A stretch of 64,000 bases of DNA, taken from positions 62,001-126,000 of the forward strand of contig NZ_JANUCJ010000004.1 of assembly GCF_024807615.1 (NCBI RefSeq), in the 5' to 3' direction. Source of the stretch: Tsukamurella ocularis (GTDB lineage: Bacteria > Actinomycetota > Actinomycetes > Mycobacteriales > Mycobacteriaceae). The position numbers and the translations under genes were made by a program. Positions 1-12,031 of the stretch are shown here, piece by piece; positions within the stretch are counted from its first letter, which is position 1, and each line of letters opens with the position of its first letter. A model generated the notes under the pieces. That model had not been told where the DNA came from. It saw only the letters and a program-made list of their open reading frames with translations, and made no database searches.

Positions 1-331
1 CGCCCAGCCGCGCCGCGCTGTACGCGGCGGAGGAGGCGGCGTACCGGTCCAGGAGCACCACGTCGTGCGCGGCGAGGGCTGTCCGGATGTCCGGCGCCGC
101 GGCCTGTCGGTCGAACGCGAACAGCAGGCCCATGCCGTACACGGACTCGGCGAGGTCGCCGTTGCCGCCGCGCAGCGCCTCGGCGGCGAGGTCCGCGAAC
201 TGCGTGCCGTAGCGGGGGAAGGCGAGCGCGGTCACCGTCCGGCCCGACGCCTGCAGCCGCGCGGTGACAGCCCGGGTGAGCGTGTTCTTGCCGGCCCCGT
301 CGAGGCCTTCGATCGCGACGAGTCGTCCCAT
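1..331 (-). CDS. tmk: thymidylate kinase, C-terminus beyond window edge
   Basis: Phosphorylates dTMP to dTDP in the cytosol for DNA synthesis. The reverse strand from the ATG at 331 reads 110 codons to the window edge, so the C-terminal half is missing. Visible are the P-loop EGLDGAGKNT (residues 8-17), an AFPRYG segment (37-42) and the LLDRYAASSAAYS substrate/DRY region (93-105), all close to mycobacterial Tmk as I recall it. It is transcribed away from mtrA, with about 50 bp between the two starts. In M. tuberculosis, tmk and mtrA lie on the same strand, so this is a local inversion relative to that genome. No strong Shine-Dalgarno precedes the start. Confidence 0.93.
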   Translation of the reverse strand, partial: MGRLVAIEGLDGAGKNTLTRAVTARLQASGRTVTALAFPRYGTQFADLAAEALRGGNGDLAESVYGMGLLFAFDRQAAAPDIRTALAAHDVVLLDRYAASSAAYSAARLG

Positions 332-383
332 GGAGAGGATCGTAAGGTGTCGTAAGAGCAGGAACGCCGACAGCAGTGACAAT

Positions 384-1070
384 ATGGACAGCATGAAACC
401 CCGGATCCTGGTGATCGACGACGATCCCGCCCTGGCGGAGATGCTCACCATCGTCCTGCGCAACGAGGGCTTCGACTCGACGGTGGTGGGCGACGGCACG
501 CAGGCGCTGAGCGCGGCCCGTGAGTTCCGCCCCGACCTGGTGCTGCTCGACCTGATGCTCCCCGGCATGAACGGCATCGACGTGTGCCGCGTGCTGCGTG
601 CCGATTCGTCGGTGCCGATCGTGATGCTCACGGCGAAAGCGGACACGGTCGACGTGGTGCTGGGCCTCGAGTCGGGCGCCGACGACTACGTGATCAAGCC
701 CTTCAAGCCGAAGGAGCTGGTCGCGCGTGTGCGGGCCCGGCTGCGTCGTACCGACGACGAACCCAGTGAGCTGTTGTCGATCGGCAACGTCATCATCGAT
801 GTCCCCGCGCACAAGGTGACTCGCGACGGGGCAGTGGTTTCGCTCACGCCCACCGAGTTCGACCTGCTGGTGACCATGGCGCGCAAGCCGCGGCAGGTGT
901 TCACCCGCGACGTCCTGCTCGAGCAGGTGTGGGGCTACCGGCACCCGGCGGACACCCGACTGGTGAACGTCCACATCCAGCGCCTGCGCGCCAAGATCGA
1001 GAAGGATCCGGAGAACCCCGAGATCGTGCTCACGCTGCGCGGCGTCGGTTACAAGGCGGGTCCGGCGTGA
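384..1070 (+). CDS. mtrA: response regulator MtrA
   Basis: OmpR-type response regulator of the essential MtrAB system, which in mycobacteria links cell division, DNA replication and cell-wall turnover. It has 228 residues, the same as M. tuberculosis MtrA. The receiver domain (about 7-120) has acidic residues D12-D14, phospho-acceptor D56 in [10 protein letters not shown] and the conserved Lys in VIKPFKPKE. The winged helix (about 135-228) ends in [10 protein letters not shown] chose the ATG at 384 (MDSMKPR) because it matches the family N-terminus; the ATG at 393 is an alternative. It is followed 16 bp later by mtrB. Confidence 0.97.
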   Translation: MDSMKPRILVIDDDPALAEMLTIVLRNEGFDSTVVGDGTQALSAAREFRPDLVLLDLMLPGMNGIDVCRVLRADSSVPIVMLTAKADTVDVVLGLESGADDYVIKPFKPKELVARVRARLRRTDDEPSELLSIGNVIIDVPAHKVTRDGAVVSLTPTEFDLLVTMARKPRQVFTRDVLLEQVWGYRHPADTRLVNVHIQRLRAKIEKDPENPEIVLTLRGVGYKAGPA

Positions 1071-1086
1071 GCGGGCCGATCGAATC

Positions 1087-2775
1087 GTGAACGACCGGGC
1101 CGGGGCGGCCCGGCAGGTGGACTGGGTGCGCGGCGCGGTGCGCACGTTCCTGGCCGACCCCACGATCGCCCTGCGCGACGGTGCGCGGCTCACCGGCATG
1201 GGCCTGTCGTACGCGGGCCGGATGTGGCGCCGCTCCCTGCAGCTGCGGGTCGTCACGCAGACCCTGGTGCTCAGCCTCACAGTGCTGTTGCTCCTGGGCT
1301 TCGTACTCACCTCGCAGATCGCGAACCAGCTGATCGATGCGAAGCTGGCCGCCGGTAAGGAGGAGACCGCCCGGGTCAAGCAGAGCGTCGAGCTCTCGCT
1401 CAGCCGCGCGGAGACCCGCACCGAGGGCGTGGAGGCGGTGCTGCGCGGCGTCCGCGGGAGCCTGGTGAGCCAGGGCCTCGACGTGGGCCCGACGGCCGCG
1501 CGATCCGGTAACTACGACCCGGTGCTGATCGTCCCGCACGGCGCGGGCCGCCCGCCGATCGTGATCGGCAGCGAGAGCGAGGTCCCGCCGTCGTTGCAGA
1601 CCTTCGTCCGCGGCGGGCAGACCGCCTTCCAGCACGCGACGGTCACCGACAGTACGGGCCGGTACGGGAAGGTCCTGGTGATCGGCACCCCCGTGCAGTC
1701 GACGATCGCGGGGCTGGAGCTGTATCTGGTGTTCCCGCTCACGCAGGAGGAGAACACCCTCAACCTGATGCAGGGCACGCTGTACACGGGCGGCGCGGTG
1801 CTGCTCATCCTGCTGGCGGCGGTGAGCCTGCTCGTCGCGCGGCAGGTGGTGCTGCCGGTGCGGTCGGCGGCGAGGATCGCGGTGCGTTTCGCCGAGGGCC
1901 GGCTCAAGGAACGGATGCCCGTGCGCGGCGAGGACGACATCGCGCGCCTGGCGATGAGCTTCAACGACATGGCCGAATCGCTGTCCAAACAGATCGGGCA
2001 ACTGGAGGAGTTCGGCAACCTCCAGCGGCAGTTCACCTCCGACGTCTCGCACGAGCTGCGTACCCCGCTGACCACGGTGCGGATGGCGGCCGACATGATC
2101 GCCGACTCCGTGGACGAGCTCGACCCCGGCCTGCGCCGCACGACCGAGCTCATGCAGAAGGAACTGGATCGTTTCGAGACGCTGCTCGCGGAGCTGCTGG
2201 AGATCTCCCGGCACGACGCCGGCGTCGCCGAACTGCACTCCGAGCAGATCGACATCGAGGTGCCGATCGCCTCCGCGATGGCCACCGTCCGGCACCTCGC
2301 CGAGCAGTCCGAGACAGAGCTGATCCTCGACATGCCGGACGACCCGGTCATCGTCGAGGCCGACACCCGGCGGGTCGAGCGGGTGCTGCGCAACCTCCTC
2401 GCCAACGCCATCGACCACAGCGAGGGCAAGCCCGTGATCCTCACCATGCGTGCCGACGACGACGCCGTGGCGGTCACCGTCCGCGACTACGGCGTGGGCC
2501 TGCGGCCCGGCGAGGAGAAGCTGGTCTTCAACCGCTTCTGGCGCTCCGACCCGTCGCGAGTACGGCGCTCCGGCGGCACCGGCCTGGGCCTGGCGATCTC
2601 CATCGAGGACGCGCGACTGCACAGCGGCCGGCTCGAAGCCTGGGGCGAGCCCGGCAGCGGCTCCTGCTTCCGGCTCACCCTGCCCCGCACGCGCGGGGGC
2701 CGCGTCACCGTCAGCCCCCTGCCCCTGAAGTCGATGACGCGCCGCGGCACGGACGGGGGTGCCGACGATGCCTAG
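1087..2775 (+). CDS. mtrB: sensor histidine kinase MtrB
   Basis: Membrane sensor kinase for MtrA; 562 residues against about 567 in M. tuberculosis. Two transmembrane segments (about 57-78 and 234-258) enclose an extracytoplasmic sensor of about 155 residues. A HAMP linker, the HisKA dimerisation helix with H322 in [10 protein letters not shown], and a HATPase domain with the N-box [10 protein letters not shown] (about 435) and G-box GGTGLGL (about 497) follow. A GTG start is used 16 bp after mtrA. Its 3' end overlaps lpqB, so mtrA-mtrB-lpqB form one operon. Confidence 0.96.
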   Translation: MNDRAGAARQVDWVRGAVRTFLADPTIALRDGARLTGMGLSYAGRMWRRSLQLRVVTQTLVLSLTVLLLLGFVLTSQIANQLIDAKLAAGKEETARVKQSVELSLSRAETRTEGVEAVLRGVRGSLVSQGLDVGPTAARSGNYDPVLIVPHGAGRPPIVIGSESEVPPSLQTFVRGGQTAFQHATVTDSTGRYGKVLVIGTPVQSTIAGLELYLVFPLTQEENTLNLMQGTLYTGGAVLLILLAAVSLLVARQVVLPVRSAARIAVRFAEGRLKERMPVRGEDDIARLAMSFNDMAESLSKQIGQLEEFGNLQRQFTSDVSHELRTPLTTVRMAADMIADSVDELDPGLRRTTELMQKELDRFETLLAELLEISRHDAGVAELHSEQIDIEVPIASAMATVRHLAEQSETELILDMPDDPVIVEADTRRVERVLRNLLANAIDHSEGKPVILTMRADDDAVAVTVRDYGVGLRPGEEKLVFNRFWRSDPSRVRRSGGTGLGLAISIEDARLHSGRLEAWGEPGSGSCFRLTLPRTRGGRVTVSPLPLKSMTRRGTDGGADDA

Positions 2776-4576
2776 GGCACTGCGTACGTCCGCCGGCAGG
2801 GCCCTCGTGGTCCTCCTCGCCGCGCTGGTCGCGCTCTCCGGCTGCGCCAACATCCCCGAGTCGACGAACCCGCGCGTCATCGGCGAACTGGGCGGCGAGA
2901 CTTCGGCGCCCGACCGGGGGCTCGCGCCGCGCCGCGACTCGCAGCCCGAGGTCATCGTCCGCGACTTCCTCAAGGCGAACGCGGTAGCCGACGGGAACTA
3001 CGCCGCCTCCCGCAAGTTCCTGATGCCGAACGCGAACTGGGACGTGCCGCAGCGGGCCGTCGTGGTCAAGGACATCGACGTGCTGCCGACCGAGCGCAGC
3101 GCGAACTTCATGAAGGCGACGATCCGCGCGCAGGCGACGGGCTTCCTCGGCACGGACGGCACCTTCGAGCCCGCGTCGCAGTCGATCACGCAGAACGTCC
3201 AGCTGGTCCAGGTCGACGGGCAGTGGCGTCTGCAGGGGATCAGTTCGGTGGGCGACACCCCGATGCTGGTGATCGACACGGAGCAGTTCCGCCTCGTCTA
3301 CCGTCGCTACCTGCTGTACTTCCCGGATCCGACGGGACGCACCCTGGTGCCGGATGCGCGGTGGCTCGCCGGACCGCGCTCCAAGCTCGCCTCGGACCTG
3401 CTGCTGTTGGTCCGTGGCCCGCGCGACACCCTCAAGGGCGCGGTCTTCAATCCGTTCGGCCCCAACGCCGCCGTCCGCGGCCCCGTGACCGACGCGCAGG
3501 GCAATCAACGCGACCCGGGCGTCGGCTTCGCGGGCGTGCGGGTGGACCTGACCGGCCTGCCGCGCGTCGAGCCCGACGTGGCGCGGCTGGTCGCCGGACA
3601 GATCGTGTGGAGCCTCGCCGGCGCCGACGTGCAGGGCCCGTACGTGATCACCATCGATGGCTCGCCGCTCGACGACAAGCACCAGTCCGGCTGGAACCCC
3701 AACGACGTCGCGTCTATCAGCCCGAACGCCTCCTCGGACCTCGCGGTCGGCCTCCACGGGGTGCTCGATGGCAGGTTCGTCAAGATCACCGGCGGCCAGG
3801 GAACCGGGGGGCAGGTCACCGCCGTCGCGGGGCCCCTCGGGGCATCGACGTCGATCCGGTCCGTCGGGCTCTCGGGTTCGGGGCGGCAGGTGGCCGCGGT
3901 GCTCGATGCGGGCGGCCGGGGCGGCCCGGGGACCGCGCTCGCGCTGGCGCCCTACGGTGGCGTGCCCACCCAGGTGCTCACCGCCGGTTCGATGACCAGG
4001 CCCTCGTGGACGCCCGACGACGCCGGCGTGTGGACGGTGCTCGACGGGACGCGCGTGGTCCGGGTCCGGCAGGATCAGACCACGGGCGAGGTCTCGACCA
4101 CGGATATCGACGCGAGCGAGGTCGCGGCGGCCGCGCCGGGCCCGATCACGGAGCTGCGACTCTCGCGCGACGGTGTGCGGGCAGCGCTCGTCGTGGGCGG
4201 GCGGGTGTTGGTCGGCGTGGTGCAGACGCAGCCGAACGGGCAGACCAAGCTCGCCAACCTCATGTCGGTCGCCACGGACCGGGAACTGGTCGCTTCGTCG
4301 GTGGACTGGCAGACTGGCGACACCATCTTCATCGGCCGCAATACGTCCGACTCGCCGGTGCTGTCGGTCCGCTACGACTTCGGTGATGTCTCGGCGCTGC
4401 CGAGCCGCAACCTCTCACCGCCCGTCTACAACGTCGCGGTGTCGACGTCCGCGGTGTACGCGACGGACTCGTCAGGGGTGTGGGAGATCGGCATCGGCCC
4501 GGACGCCGACGAGCAATACTGGAGTCAGGTGGATCGTCTGGCGGGGGGCCGGGCGAACCCGGTGCTGCCCGGGTAG
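2768..4576 (+). CDS. lpqB: lipoprotein LpqB
   Basis: Extracytoplasmic lipoprotein that in mycobacteria interacts with MtrB and tunes MtrA phosphorylation. The signal peptide ends in the lipobox LSGC with Cys26 as lipid attachment site. A GerMN-like domain and a C-terminal beta-propeller follow, typical of the LpqB family. I chose the ATG at 2768, which overlaps the mtrB stop by 8 bp; a GTG at 2759 in the same frame is the alternative. About 602 residues, near the usual family length. The overlap implies translational coupling to mtrB. Confidence 0.94.
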   Translation: MPRALRTSAGRALVVLLAALVALSGCANIPESTNPRVIGELGGETSAPDRGLAPRRDSQPEVIVRDFLKANAVADGNYAASRKFLMPNANWDVPQRAVVVKDIDVLPTERSANFMKATIRAQATGFLGTDGTFEPASQSITQNVQLVQVDGQWRLQGISSVGDTPMLVIDTEQFRLVYRRYLLYFPDPTGRTLVPDARWLAGPRSKLASDLLLLVRGPRDTLKGAVFNPFGPNAAVRGPVTDAQGNQRDPGVGFAGVRVDLTGLPRVEPDVARLVAGQIVWSLAGADVQGPYVITIDGSPLDDKHQSGWNPNDVASISPNASSDLAVGLHGVLDGRFVKITGGQGTGGQVTAVAGPLGASTSIRSVGLSGSGRQVAAVLDAGGRGGPGTALALAPYGGVPTQVLTAGSMTRPSWTPDDAGVWTVLDGTRVVRVRQDQTTGEVSTTDIDASEVAAAAPGPITELRLSRDGVRAALVVGGRVLVGVVQTQPNGQTKLANLMSVATDRELVASSVDWQTGDTIFIGRNTSDSPVLSVRYDFGDVSALPSRNLSPPVYNVAVSTSAVYATDSSGVWEIGIGPDADEQYWSQVDRLAGGRANPVLPG

Positions 4577-4605
4577 CGCGCACCTGGAACGGGGGAGCCG
4601 TGCGC

Positions 4606-5280
4606 ATGGTGCGGGACGTCGTCCGCGGGGTGGTCGGCGGCGTCGACGACCTGGTGGAACTCGCTGTGCCTCGCACCTGCGGCGGCTGCGGCTTCCCCCG
4701 CGTGCGCTGGTGCGCCCGCTGTGAGGCGGCTCTGCACGACGTTCCGGCGCTGATCCACACCACCGTCGATCCGGGGGTGCCCGTCTGGACGCTGGGCCGG
4801 TACGACGGTGCGCGGCGCCGCGCCGTCCTTCAGCTCAAGGAGCGCGGGCGGGGCGATCTTGCCGTCCCGCTGGGCCGCGCCCTCGCGCATGCGCTGCTGC
4901 GCCTTCGGGCCTGGGGCGAGTTGGGTGCCGATCCGGTCCTCGTACCCGCCCCTACCACTACGTGGGCCGCTCGACGTCGCGGCGGCGACGTGGTGACCGC
5001 GGTGTGCCGCGCCGGCGCGCGCACCGCGTCCCCCGTGTGCGCGGTGACGGTCTCGCCGGTTCTGCGGACGGTGGGCGCCGCGGAGTCCGTCGGGCTCGGC
5101 GCGGCGGCCCGCGCCGCCAATGTGCGCGGCGCTGTGCGGGTGCGGTCACTGCCCGCGGCCGGCACCGTCGTGTTGGTGGACGACGTGGTGACCACGGGGG
5201 CCACCCTGGCCGAGTCCGTCGCTGCACTGGCCCGACGGGGCGTGCCAGTCGCCGCCGCGCTCACCCTCGCCGCGGCGTGA
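4606..5280 (+). CDS. ComF family phosphoribosyltransferase-like protein
   Basis: About 224 residues. An N-terminal four-Cys zinc knuckle (C25, C28, C36, C39) precedes a type I phosphoribosyltransferase fold with the PRPP loop VVLVDDVVTTGAT at about 188-200. This is the ComF/GntX architecture; in competent bacteria ComF acts in DNA uptake, but the biochemical role in actinobacteria is unclear. A GGGGGAG Shine-Dalgarno at 4591-4597 is 8 bp from the ATG at 4606; the GTG at 4600 is too close. It lies between lpqB and the hibernation factor, the same place as Rv3242c. Confidence 0.85.
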   Translation: MVRDVVRGVVGGVDDLVELAVPRTCGGCGFPRVRWCARCEAALHDVPALIHTTVDPGVPVWTLGRYDGARRRAVLQLKERGRGDLAVPLGRALAHALLRLRAWGELGADPVLVPAPTTTWAARRRGGDVVTAVCRAGARTASPVCAVTVSPVLRTVGAAESVGLGAAARAANVRGAVRVRSLPAAGTVVLVDDVVTTGATLAESVAALARRGVPVAAALTLAAA

Positions 5281-5510
5281 CTCGTCCGTGAACTCGCGGT
5301 GACCAAATCCTGGCGCGATCCGGGAACCGGGGCTATCTTCGGGGGTACCTTTCCCGGTTCGAGAAAGAGGAGGTGATGGCACACCTTCCCAGGCGTCGGG
5401 CAGTCCGCCCGCCGTTCGAATCTGAGCCTGCTCCCACGCGCGCTGACCGAAGTGACGGACTGGTGATCCGTACGAGCGCAAGGGATTCGGGCCTGCATGA
5501 AAGGTTCCAC
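5281..5510 (+). promoter_or_regulatory. 5' leader of the hibernation factor with alternative upstream start
   Basis: A 230-bp non-coding or leader stretch before hpf. It holds an imperfect dyad (CCGGGAA at about 5319 and TTCCCGG at about 5350) that could fold in the mRNA. A very good Shine-Dalgarno (AAAGAGG AGG) lies just before GTG-ATG at 5373-5378, in frame with hpf. The 45 codons this would add are Arg/Pro-rich and unlike HPF N-termini. I read this as a long leader, possibly with a second translation start. Confidence 0.4.
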
Positions 5511-6236
5511 ATGACCCTTCTGTCCCCGCGCGACACGAATCGCGCTCACGCGACCCCCAACGTCGAGGTCGACCCCTTCCGCGAACCCAGCCATGTGACT
5601 GACGAGCGCGACAAGGACTACCTCACGCCCAATGCCCCCGTGGCCATCGACGGCCGCAACGTGGAGGTGCCCGAGCACTTCCGCGTCTACCTGGGTGACA
5701 AGCTGGCGCGCCTCGAGAAGTTCCGATCCACCATCACGCTGTTCGAGGTCAACCTCTTCCACGAACCCAATCCGCGCCAGTCCAAGTCCTGCCAGCGGCT
5801 GGAGCTGACGGTCCGCGGCAAGGGCGGCGTCGCCCGCGCAGAGGCGGCGTCGGAGAACTTCTACGCCGCCTTCGAGACGGCCCTCTCCCGTCTACAGAGC
5901 CGCCTGCGGAAGGCATCGGACCGCAAGAAGGTGCATTACGGGAACCGCACCCCGGTCTCCGTGGCGGAGGCGACGGCACCGTCGGCCCTGCCCGACGCGC
6001 CGTCCGCGAGCGAGGCGGACGACGATCCGTACGCCGCCCTCGTCGAGGATCACCTGCCCGGCCAGATCGTCCGTATCAAGGACCATCCCGGCACGCCGAT
6101 GACGGTGGACGACGCCCTCTCGCAGATGGAACTGGTCGGCCACGACTTCTTCTTGTTCTTCGACAAGGAGGCCGAGAAGCCCTCCGTCGTGTACCGCCGG
6201 AAGGCGTTCGACTACGGCCTTCTCCGCCTGACCTGA
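5511..6236 (+). CDS. hpf: long-form ribosome hibernation promoting factor (HPF/YfiA family)
   Basis: Binds the 30S decoding centre of idle ribosomes and, in the long form, drives 100S dimer formation in stationary phase or stress. 241 residues from the ATG at 5511, which has GAAAGG 6 bp upstream. The N-terminal ribosome-binding domain starts near GRNVEVPEHFRVYL (about 45) and ends near KKVHYG (about 145). An acidic linker leads to the C-terminal dimerisation domain with IVRIKDHPGTPMTVDDALSQM and VYRRKAFDYGLLRL. It sits between comF-like and secA, as Rv3241c does. Confidence 0.92.
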   Translation: MTLLSPRDTNRAHATPNVEVDPFREPSHVTDERDKDYLTPNAPVAIDGRNVEVPEHFRVYLGDKLARLEKFRSTITLFEVNLFHEPNPRQSKSCQRLELTVRGKGGVARAEAASENFYAAFETALSRLQSRLRKASDRKKVHYGNRTPVSVAEATAPSALPDAPSASEADDDPYAALVEDHLPGQIVRIKDHPGTPMTVDDALSQMELVGHDFFLFFDKEAEKPSVVYRRKAFDYGLLRLT

Positions 6237-6253
6237 CGTTTCGCCTACCATGG

Positions 6254-6282
6254 ATCCCGGTCGCGGACGACGCGGCCGGGAT
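6254..6282 (+). terminator. hairpin terminator after hpf
   Basis: Arms ATCCCGG and CCGGGAT with inner CGCG pairs around the loop gacga. It separates hpf from secA. No U-tract follows, as is common for actinobacterial hairpins. Confidence 0.6.
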
Positions 6283-6331
6283 TCGTGTGTGCGCGCGCTC
6301 ACTTGACTCGTTAACGGATTGAGGTTGCTCA

Positions 6332-9079
<2,748 letters not shown>

Positions 9080-9092
9080 TACCCCGCGGAGC

Positions 9093-9129
9093 GGCGCCGG
9101 GAGGGCCCTTCACCGGGTCCTCCGGCGCC
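9093..9129 (+). terminator. hairpin terminator after secA
   Basis: Inverted repeat GGCGCCGGGAGG / CCTCCGGCGCC with a 14-base loop and one bulged G, 14 bp after the secA stop. No T-run follows. It probably serves both secA and the convergent acyltransferase gene. Confidence 0.55.
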
Positions 9130-9214
9130 CGACGTCCGTGCTCGGCACTTCCCGGGCCACGCGTCTGCGCAGAAGTGCGTGAATCAGGACGCTTGCCGCG
9201 GCGGGGCCATACGG

Positions 9215-9895
9215 CTACTTGCCGCCTTTCTTGGCGTACTCGGGCACGCGAGGCTGGCCGGTGTGCTCGCCGATGACGTCCATCAGGCGGTCGGTGGCGC
9301 GGCGGATCGAGTCCTGATCGTCGAGGCTCGCGTCGCCCAGGTCCAGCGGCGGCAGCACGTCGACGGTGACGCGGCTCTTCCAGAAGTTCTTTCGGGTCCG
9401 GTTGTCGGTGCGGCCCAGCGCGATCGGGATGAGCGGGGTGCCGGTGGCGAGCGCAACGCGCACCGCACCGGTCTTGCCCTTGTACAGCCGACCGTCGGGG
9501 GAGCGGGTGCCCTCGGGGTGGATGCCCCAGGCGCCGCCGTCCTCGACGATCTTCGTCGCCGCCTCGAGCGCGGGCGCCGAGACCGAGCCGCCGCGCCGGT
9601 CCACGGGTATCTGCCCCATGCCGGAGAAGAAGATCTTCTTGAACCGGCCTCTGAGCCCGGGCTGGGTGAAGTAGTCCGCCTTCGCGAGGAAGCTGACGGG
9701 CCGCCGCGCGCTCTGCACCACGTAGAAGGAGTCCGAGATCGCGAGGTGGTTGGCGGCCAGGATCACCGGACCGGTGCGAGGAATGTTCCCCAGCCCTGTG
9801 TAGGCGGGGCGTCCCCAGGCCCACAACGCGGGGCCAATCAGAAGGTGGCGGGCCACCCGGTAACGGAACGCGGCACGCAGCGAACTCAGCGACAT
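9215..9895 (-). CDS. 1-acyl-sn-glycerol-3-phosphate acyltransferase family (PlsC-like)
   Basis: 226 residues from the ATG at 9895. Lysophospholipid acyltransferases transfer an acyl group to glycerophospholipid or other acceptors at the inner membrane face. The catalytic motif NHLAISD (N49, H50, D55; H-x4-D), the glycerophosphate motif HPEGTRSPDG (about 127-136) and a downstream LIPIALG segment are all present. The N-terminus is basic and amphipathic. A TTG 48 bp upstream could extend it, but the ATG gives the usual start near the domain. Acyl acceptor unknown. Confidence 0.87.
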   Translation of the reverse strand: MSLSSLRAAFRYRVARHLLIGPALWAWGRPAYTGLGNIPRTGPVILAANHLAISDSFYVVQSARRPVSFLAKADYFTQPGLRGRFKKIFFSGMGQIPVDRRGGSVSAPALEAATKIVEDGGAWGIHPEGTRSPDGRLYKGKTGAVRVALATGTPLIPIALGRTDNRTRKNFWKSRVTVDVLPPLDLGDASLDDQDSIRRATDRLMDVIGEHTGQPRVPEYAKKGGK

Positions 9896-9961
9896 GTCCC
9901 TTGTGTACCGCTCGGCCGCGCCGGGTGCTCGTGATTTGCACAAACACAGGGGTAACCCGCA

Positions 9962-10522
9962 TCACGCCGCCGTGGTGAACGCGACCCACCGCCACCGTCC
10001 GGCCGCGGCCTCGACCCGGCCCGCCGCGGCGAGCACCCGCTCCCCGCGGGTGTAGGTCAGGAAGATCTCGGAACCCACCTCGGGGCCGCGCGGACGGCGG
10101 GCGCGCTGCGACAGCGCTCGCGGAGTGCCCACGTGCACGTCGCCCCACCCGGAGACCGTGGCGGCCGGCCCCGTTTCCGCGAGGGCCCGCAGCACGTCGA
10201 CCACGGTGCCCGAAGCGATCGTCGTGAGGTGCTTCGCCGGGCGCCGACGGTCCAGCACCTCGAAGACGGGCCGCAGTGTCGAGAGCACGAAGCGGTGCGC
10301 GTCGGGATGCACCGCCGCCACCGGTCCGGGCAGGATGATCGGCTCGGGCGGGTCGGATTCCGACGGTGCCGGCAGCGGAGGAGCGGCTCGAGGGGCCCGG
10401 ACGCGCACGAGCGGCCGGGCTGGGGGTTCGGCGTTCGGTGCGCGCAGCACGACGAAGCCCGGTTCCGGTGTGTGCGGCGCGCGGGACCGTGCCCCGTCGG
10501 TCGCGAGAATGATCGCCCCCAT
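9962..10522 (-). CDS. Rv3235-like Ala/Arg/Pro-rich protein
   Basis: About 186 residues. The N-terminal half is a low-complexity Pro/Ala/Arg stretch. The C-terminal part (from about DAHRFVLSTLRPVFEVLDRRRP) is compact and ends in WRWVAFTTAA, which recalls the actinobacterial Rv3235 family found next to secA. Function is unknown. The ATG at 10522 is taken; an in-frame ATG at 10537 adds five residues and neither has a clear Shine-Dalgarno. It diverges from the WS/DGAT gene, with about 105 bp between starts. Confidence 0.7.
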   Translation of the reverse strand: MGAIILATDGARSRAPHTPEPGFVVLRAPNAEPPARPLVRVRAPRAAPPLPAPSESDPPEPIILPGPVAAVHPDAHRFVLSTLRPVFEVLDRRRPAKHLTTIASGTVVDVLRALAETGPAATVSGWGDVHVGTPRALSQRARRPRGPEVGSEIFLTYTRGERVLAAAGRVEAAAGRWRWVAFTTAA

Positions 10523-10627
10523 ACTGATTAGACGCATCAGGAAGCGGTTCGGATCCCGCGAACTCCAACCGGCTCCGTTCGATCGATCCCGTATGCTGAC
10601 GCCGACGATCGGTCCCGGGGAGGTGCA

Positions 10628-12031
10628 GTGAAGGGCAGGCTCGGCCAGTCCGACGCGGAGTTCTATGCGTTGGAGGATTCCACCACTCCCACGCACGTCG
10701 GGTCGCTCGTCATCGTGGGCCGGCCTGACGAGGGGCTGGAGTACGAGCGCCTGCTCGACACCATCGAGGAGCGCCTCGCGGAGGTGCCCCGGTACCGGCA
10801 GAAGGTCCGAGCGGTACCGCTCGGCATCGCCCGCCCCGTCTGGGTCGAGGACCGCGATTTCGACATCACGTACCACGTGCGGATCTCCGCACTGCCTCAG
10901 CCGGGCAGCGACGACCAGCTGCACGACCTGGTCGCGCGCCTCAACTCGCGGCCACTGGATCGCGAGCGGCCGCTGTGGGAGGTCTACCTCATCGAGGGTC
11001 TGGCCGACGATCGGCTGGCGGTGTTCACCAAGACCCACCTCGCGCTCGTCGACGGCCGCGCCAACGTCGACCTGATGCAGCTGTTGCTCACCGACACCCC
11101 GCACACGCCGGAGCCGCCCGAGGACCTGTGGATGGGGCAGCACGAGCCCAGCGACGGTGAGCTCGTGATGGGTGCCGTCATCGACATGCTCTCGCGCCCC
11201 GCGCGGACCGCGTCCATGATCCAGGGCCTGGTCGGCGAGGTCGCCGAGTCGATCACCGGCCTGCAGGAGGACGCCGCCAACGTCATCGAGCGCGCTTCGA
11301 GCCTGGTGCGGGCCCGCACCGCGGTCACCCCGGTGCGTTCGCTCAACGTGCCGATCTCGCGGAGCCGCCGGTTCGCCGTCGCCCGCATGGATCTCGACGA
11401 GTTCCGCCGGCTGCGGGCGGCCTACGGCTGCACCGTCAACGACCTGCTGCTGTCGGTGATCGCGGGCGGCCTGCGCACCTGGCTGGTCTCGCGCGGCGAG
11501 CCGATCAGCGCCGGCACGGAGGTACGGGTGCTCGAGCCGATCGCCGTCGACGACGTGGGCCTCGGCGTCGGAGAGCAGGTGCGCGCGTACATCGTGCGAC
11601 TACCCGTGGCCGAGAGCAACGAGGTGGTCCGGTTGCGCCAGATCGCGCACGGCGCCGCCGCTCAGGTGGATCGGAATCGGCAGGTCGCGGCGCGGGCCCT
11701 GGCCGCCAGCGGTGGCTTCACCCCGCCGACGCTGCACGCGCTGGGCGCGCGTACCGCGATGAGCGTCTCGCCTCGCTCGTTCAACACCCTGGTCACCAAC
11801 GCCCCCGGCCCGCAGGCGCCGGTGTACCTGGCCGGCATCGAGGTGCAGGAGGTGTATCCGGTGCCGCCGCTCATCGCCAACCAGGTCGTGTCCATCGGCA
11901 TCACGTCGTACAACGGCACGGTATACATCGGGCTCAACGCCGATCGCGACGGCATGTGGGATGTGATCTCGATGACGGAGTTCCTGTACGAGGCCTTGGA
12001 CGAGCTCGCCGCGTCCGCGAAGGGGGAGTAG
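10628..12031 (+). CDS. wax ester synthase/diacylglycerol acyltransferase family (WS/DGAT), altered catalytic motif
   Basis: 467 residues from a GTG with GGGGAGG upstream. The family esterifies acyl-CoA to diacylglycerol or long-chain alcohols, giving storage lipid. The N-terminus MKGRLGQSDAEFYALED, a PLW motif (RPLWEVYLIEG) and the conserved NDLLLSVIAGGLR segment are typical. The active-site motif HHxxxDG reads HLALVDG (residues 137-143): the first His remains and the second, usually catalytic, is Leu138. The protein may be inactive, use other chemistry or be structural. The next gene starts one base after the stop, so they are probably co-transcribed. Confidence 0.9.
   Translation: MKGRLGQSDAEFYALEDSTTPTHVGSLVIVGRPDEGLEYERLLDTIEERLAEVPRYRQKVRAVPLGIARPVWVEDRDFDITYHVRISALPQPGSDDQLHDLVARLNSRPLDRERPLWEVYLIEGLADDRLAVFTKTHLALVDGRANVDLMQLLLTDTPHTPEPPEDLWMGQHEPSDGELVMGAVIDMLSRPARTASMIQGLVGEVAESITGLQEDAANVIERASSLVRARTAVTPVRSLNVPISRSRRFAVARMDLDEFRRLRAAYGCTVNDLLLSVIAGGLRTWLVSRGEPISAGTEVRVLEPIAVDDVGLGVGEQVRAYIVRLPVAESNEVVRLRQIAHGAAAQVDRNRQVAARALAASGGFTPPTLHALGARTAMSVSPRSFNTLVTNAPGPQAPVYLAGIEVQEVYPVPPLIANQVVSIGITSYNGTVYIGLNADRDGMWDVISMTEFLYEALDELAASAKGE

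Noticed and set aside
5319-5358. Riboswitch in the hpf leader
   Set aside because: Only a weak dyad is seen; no known aptamer pattern recognised.
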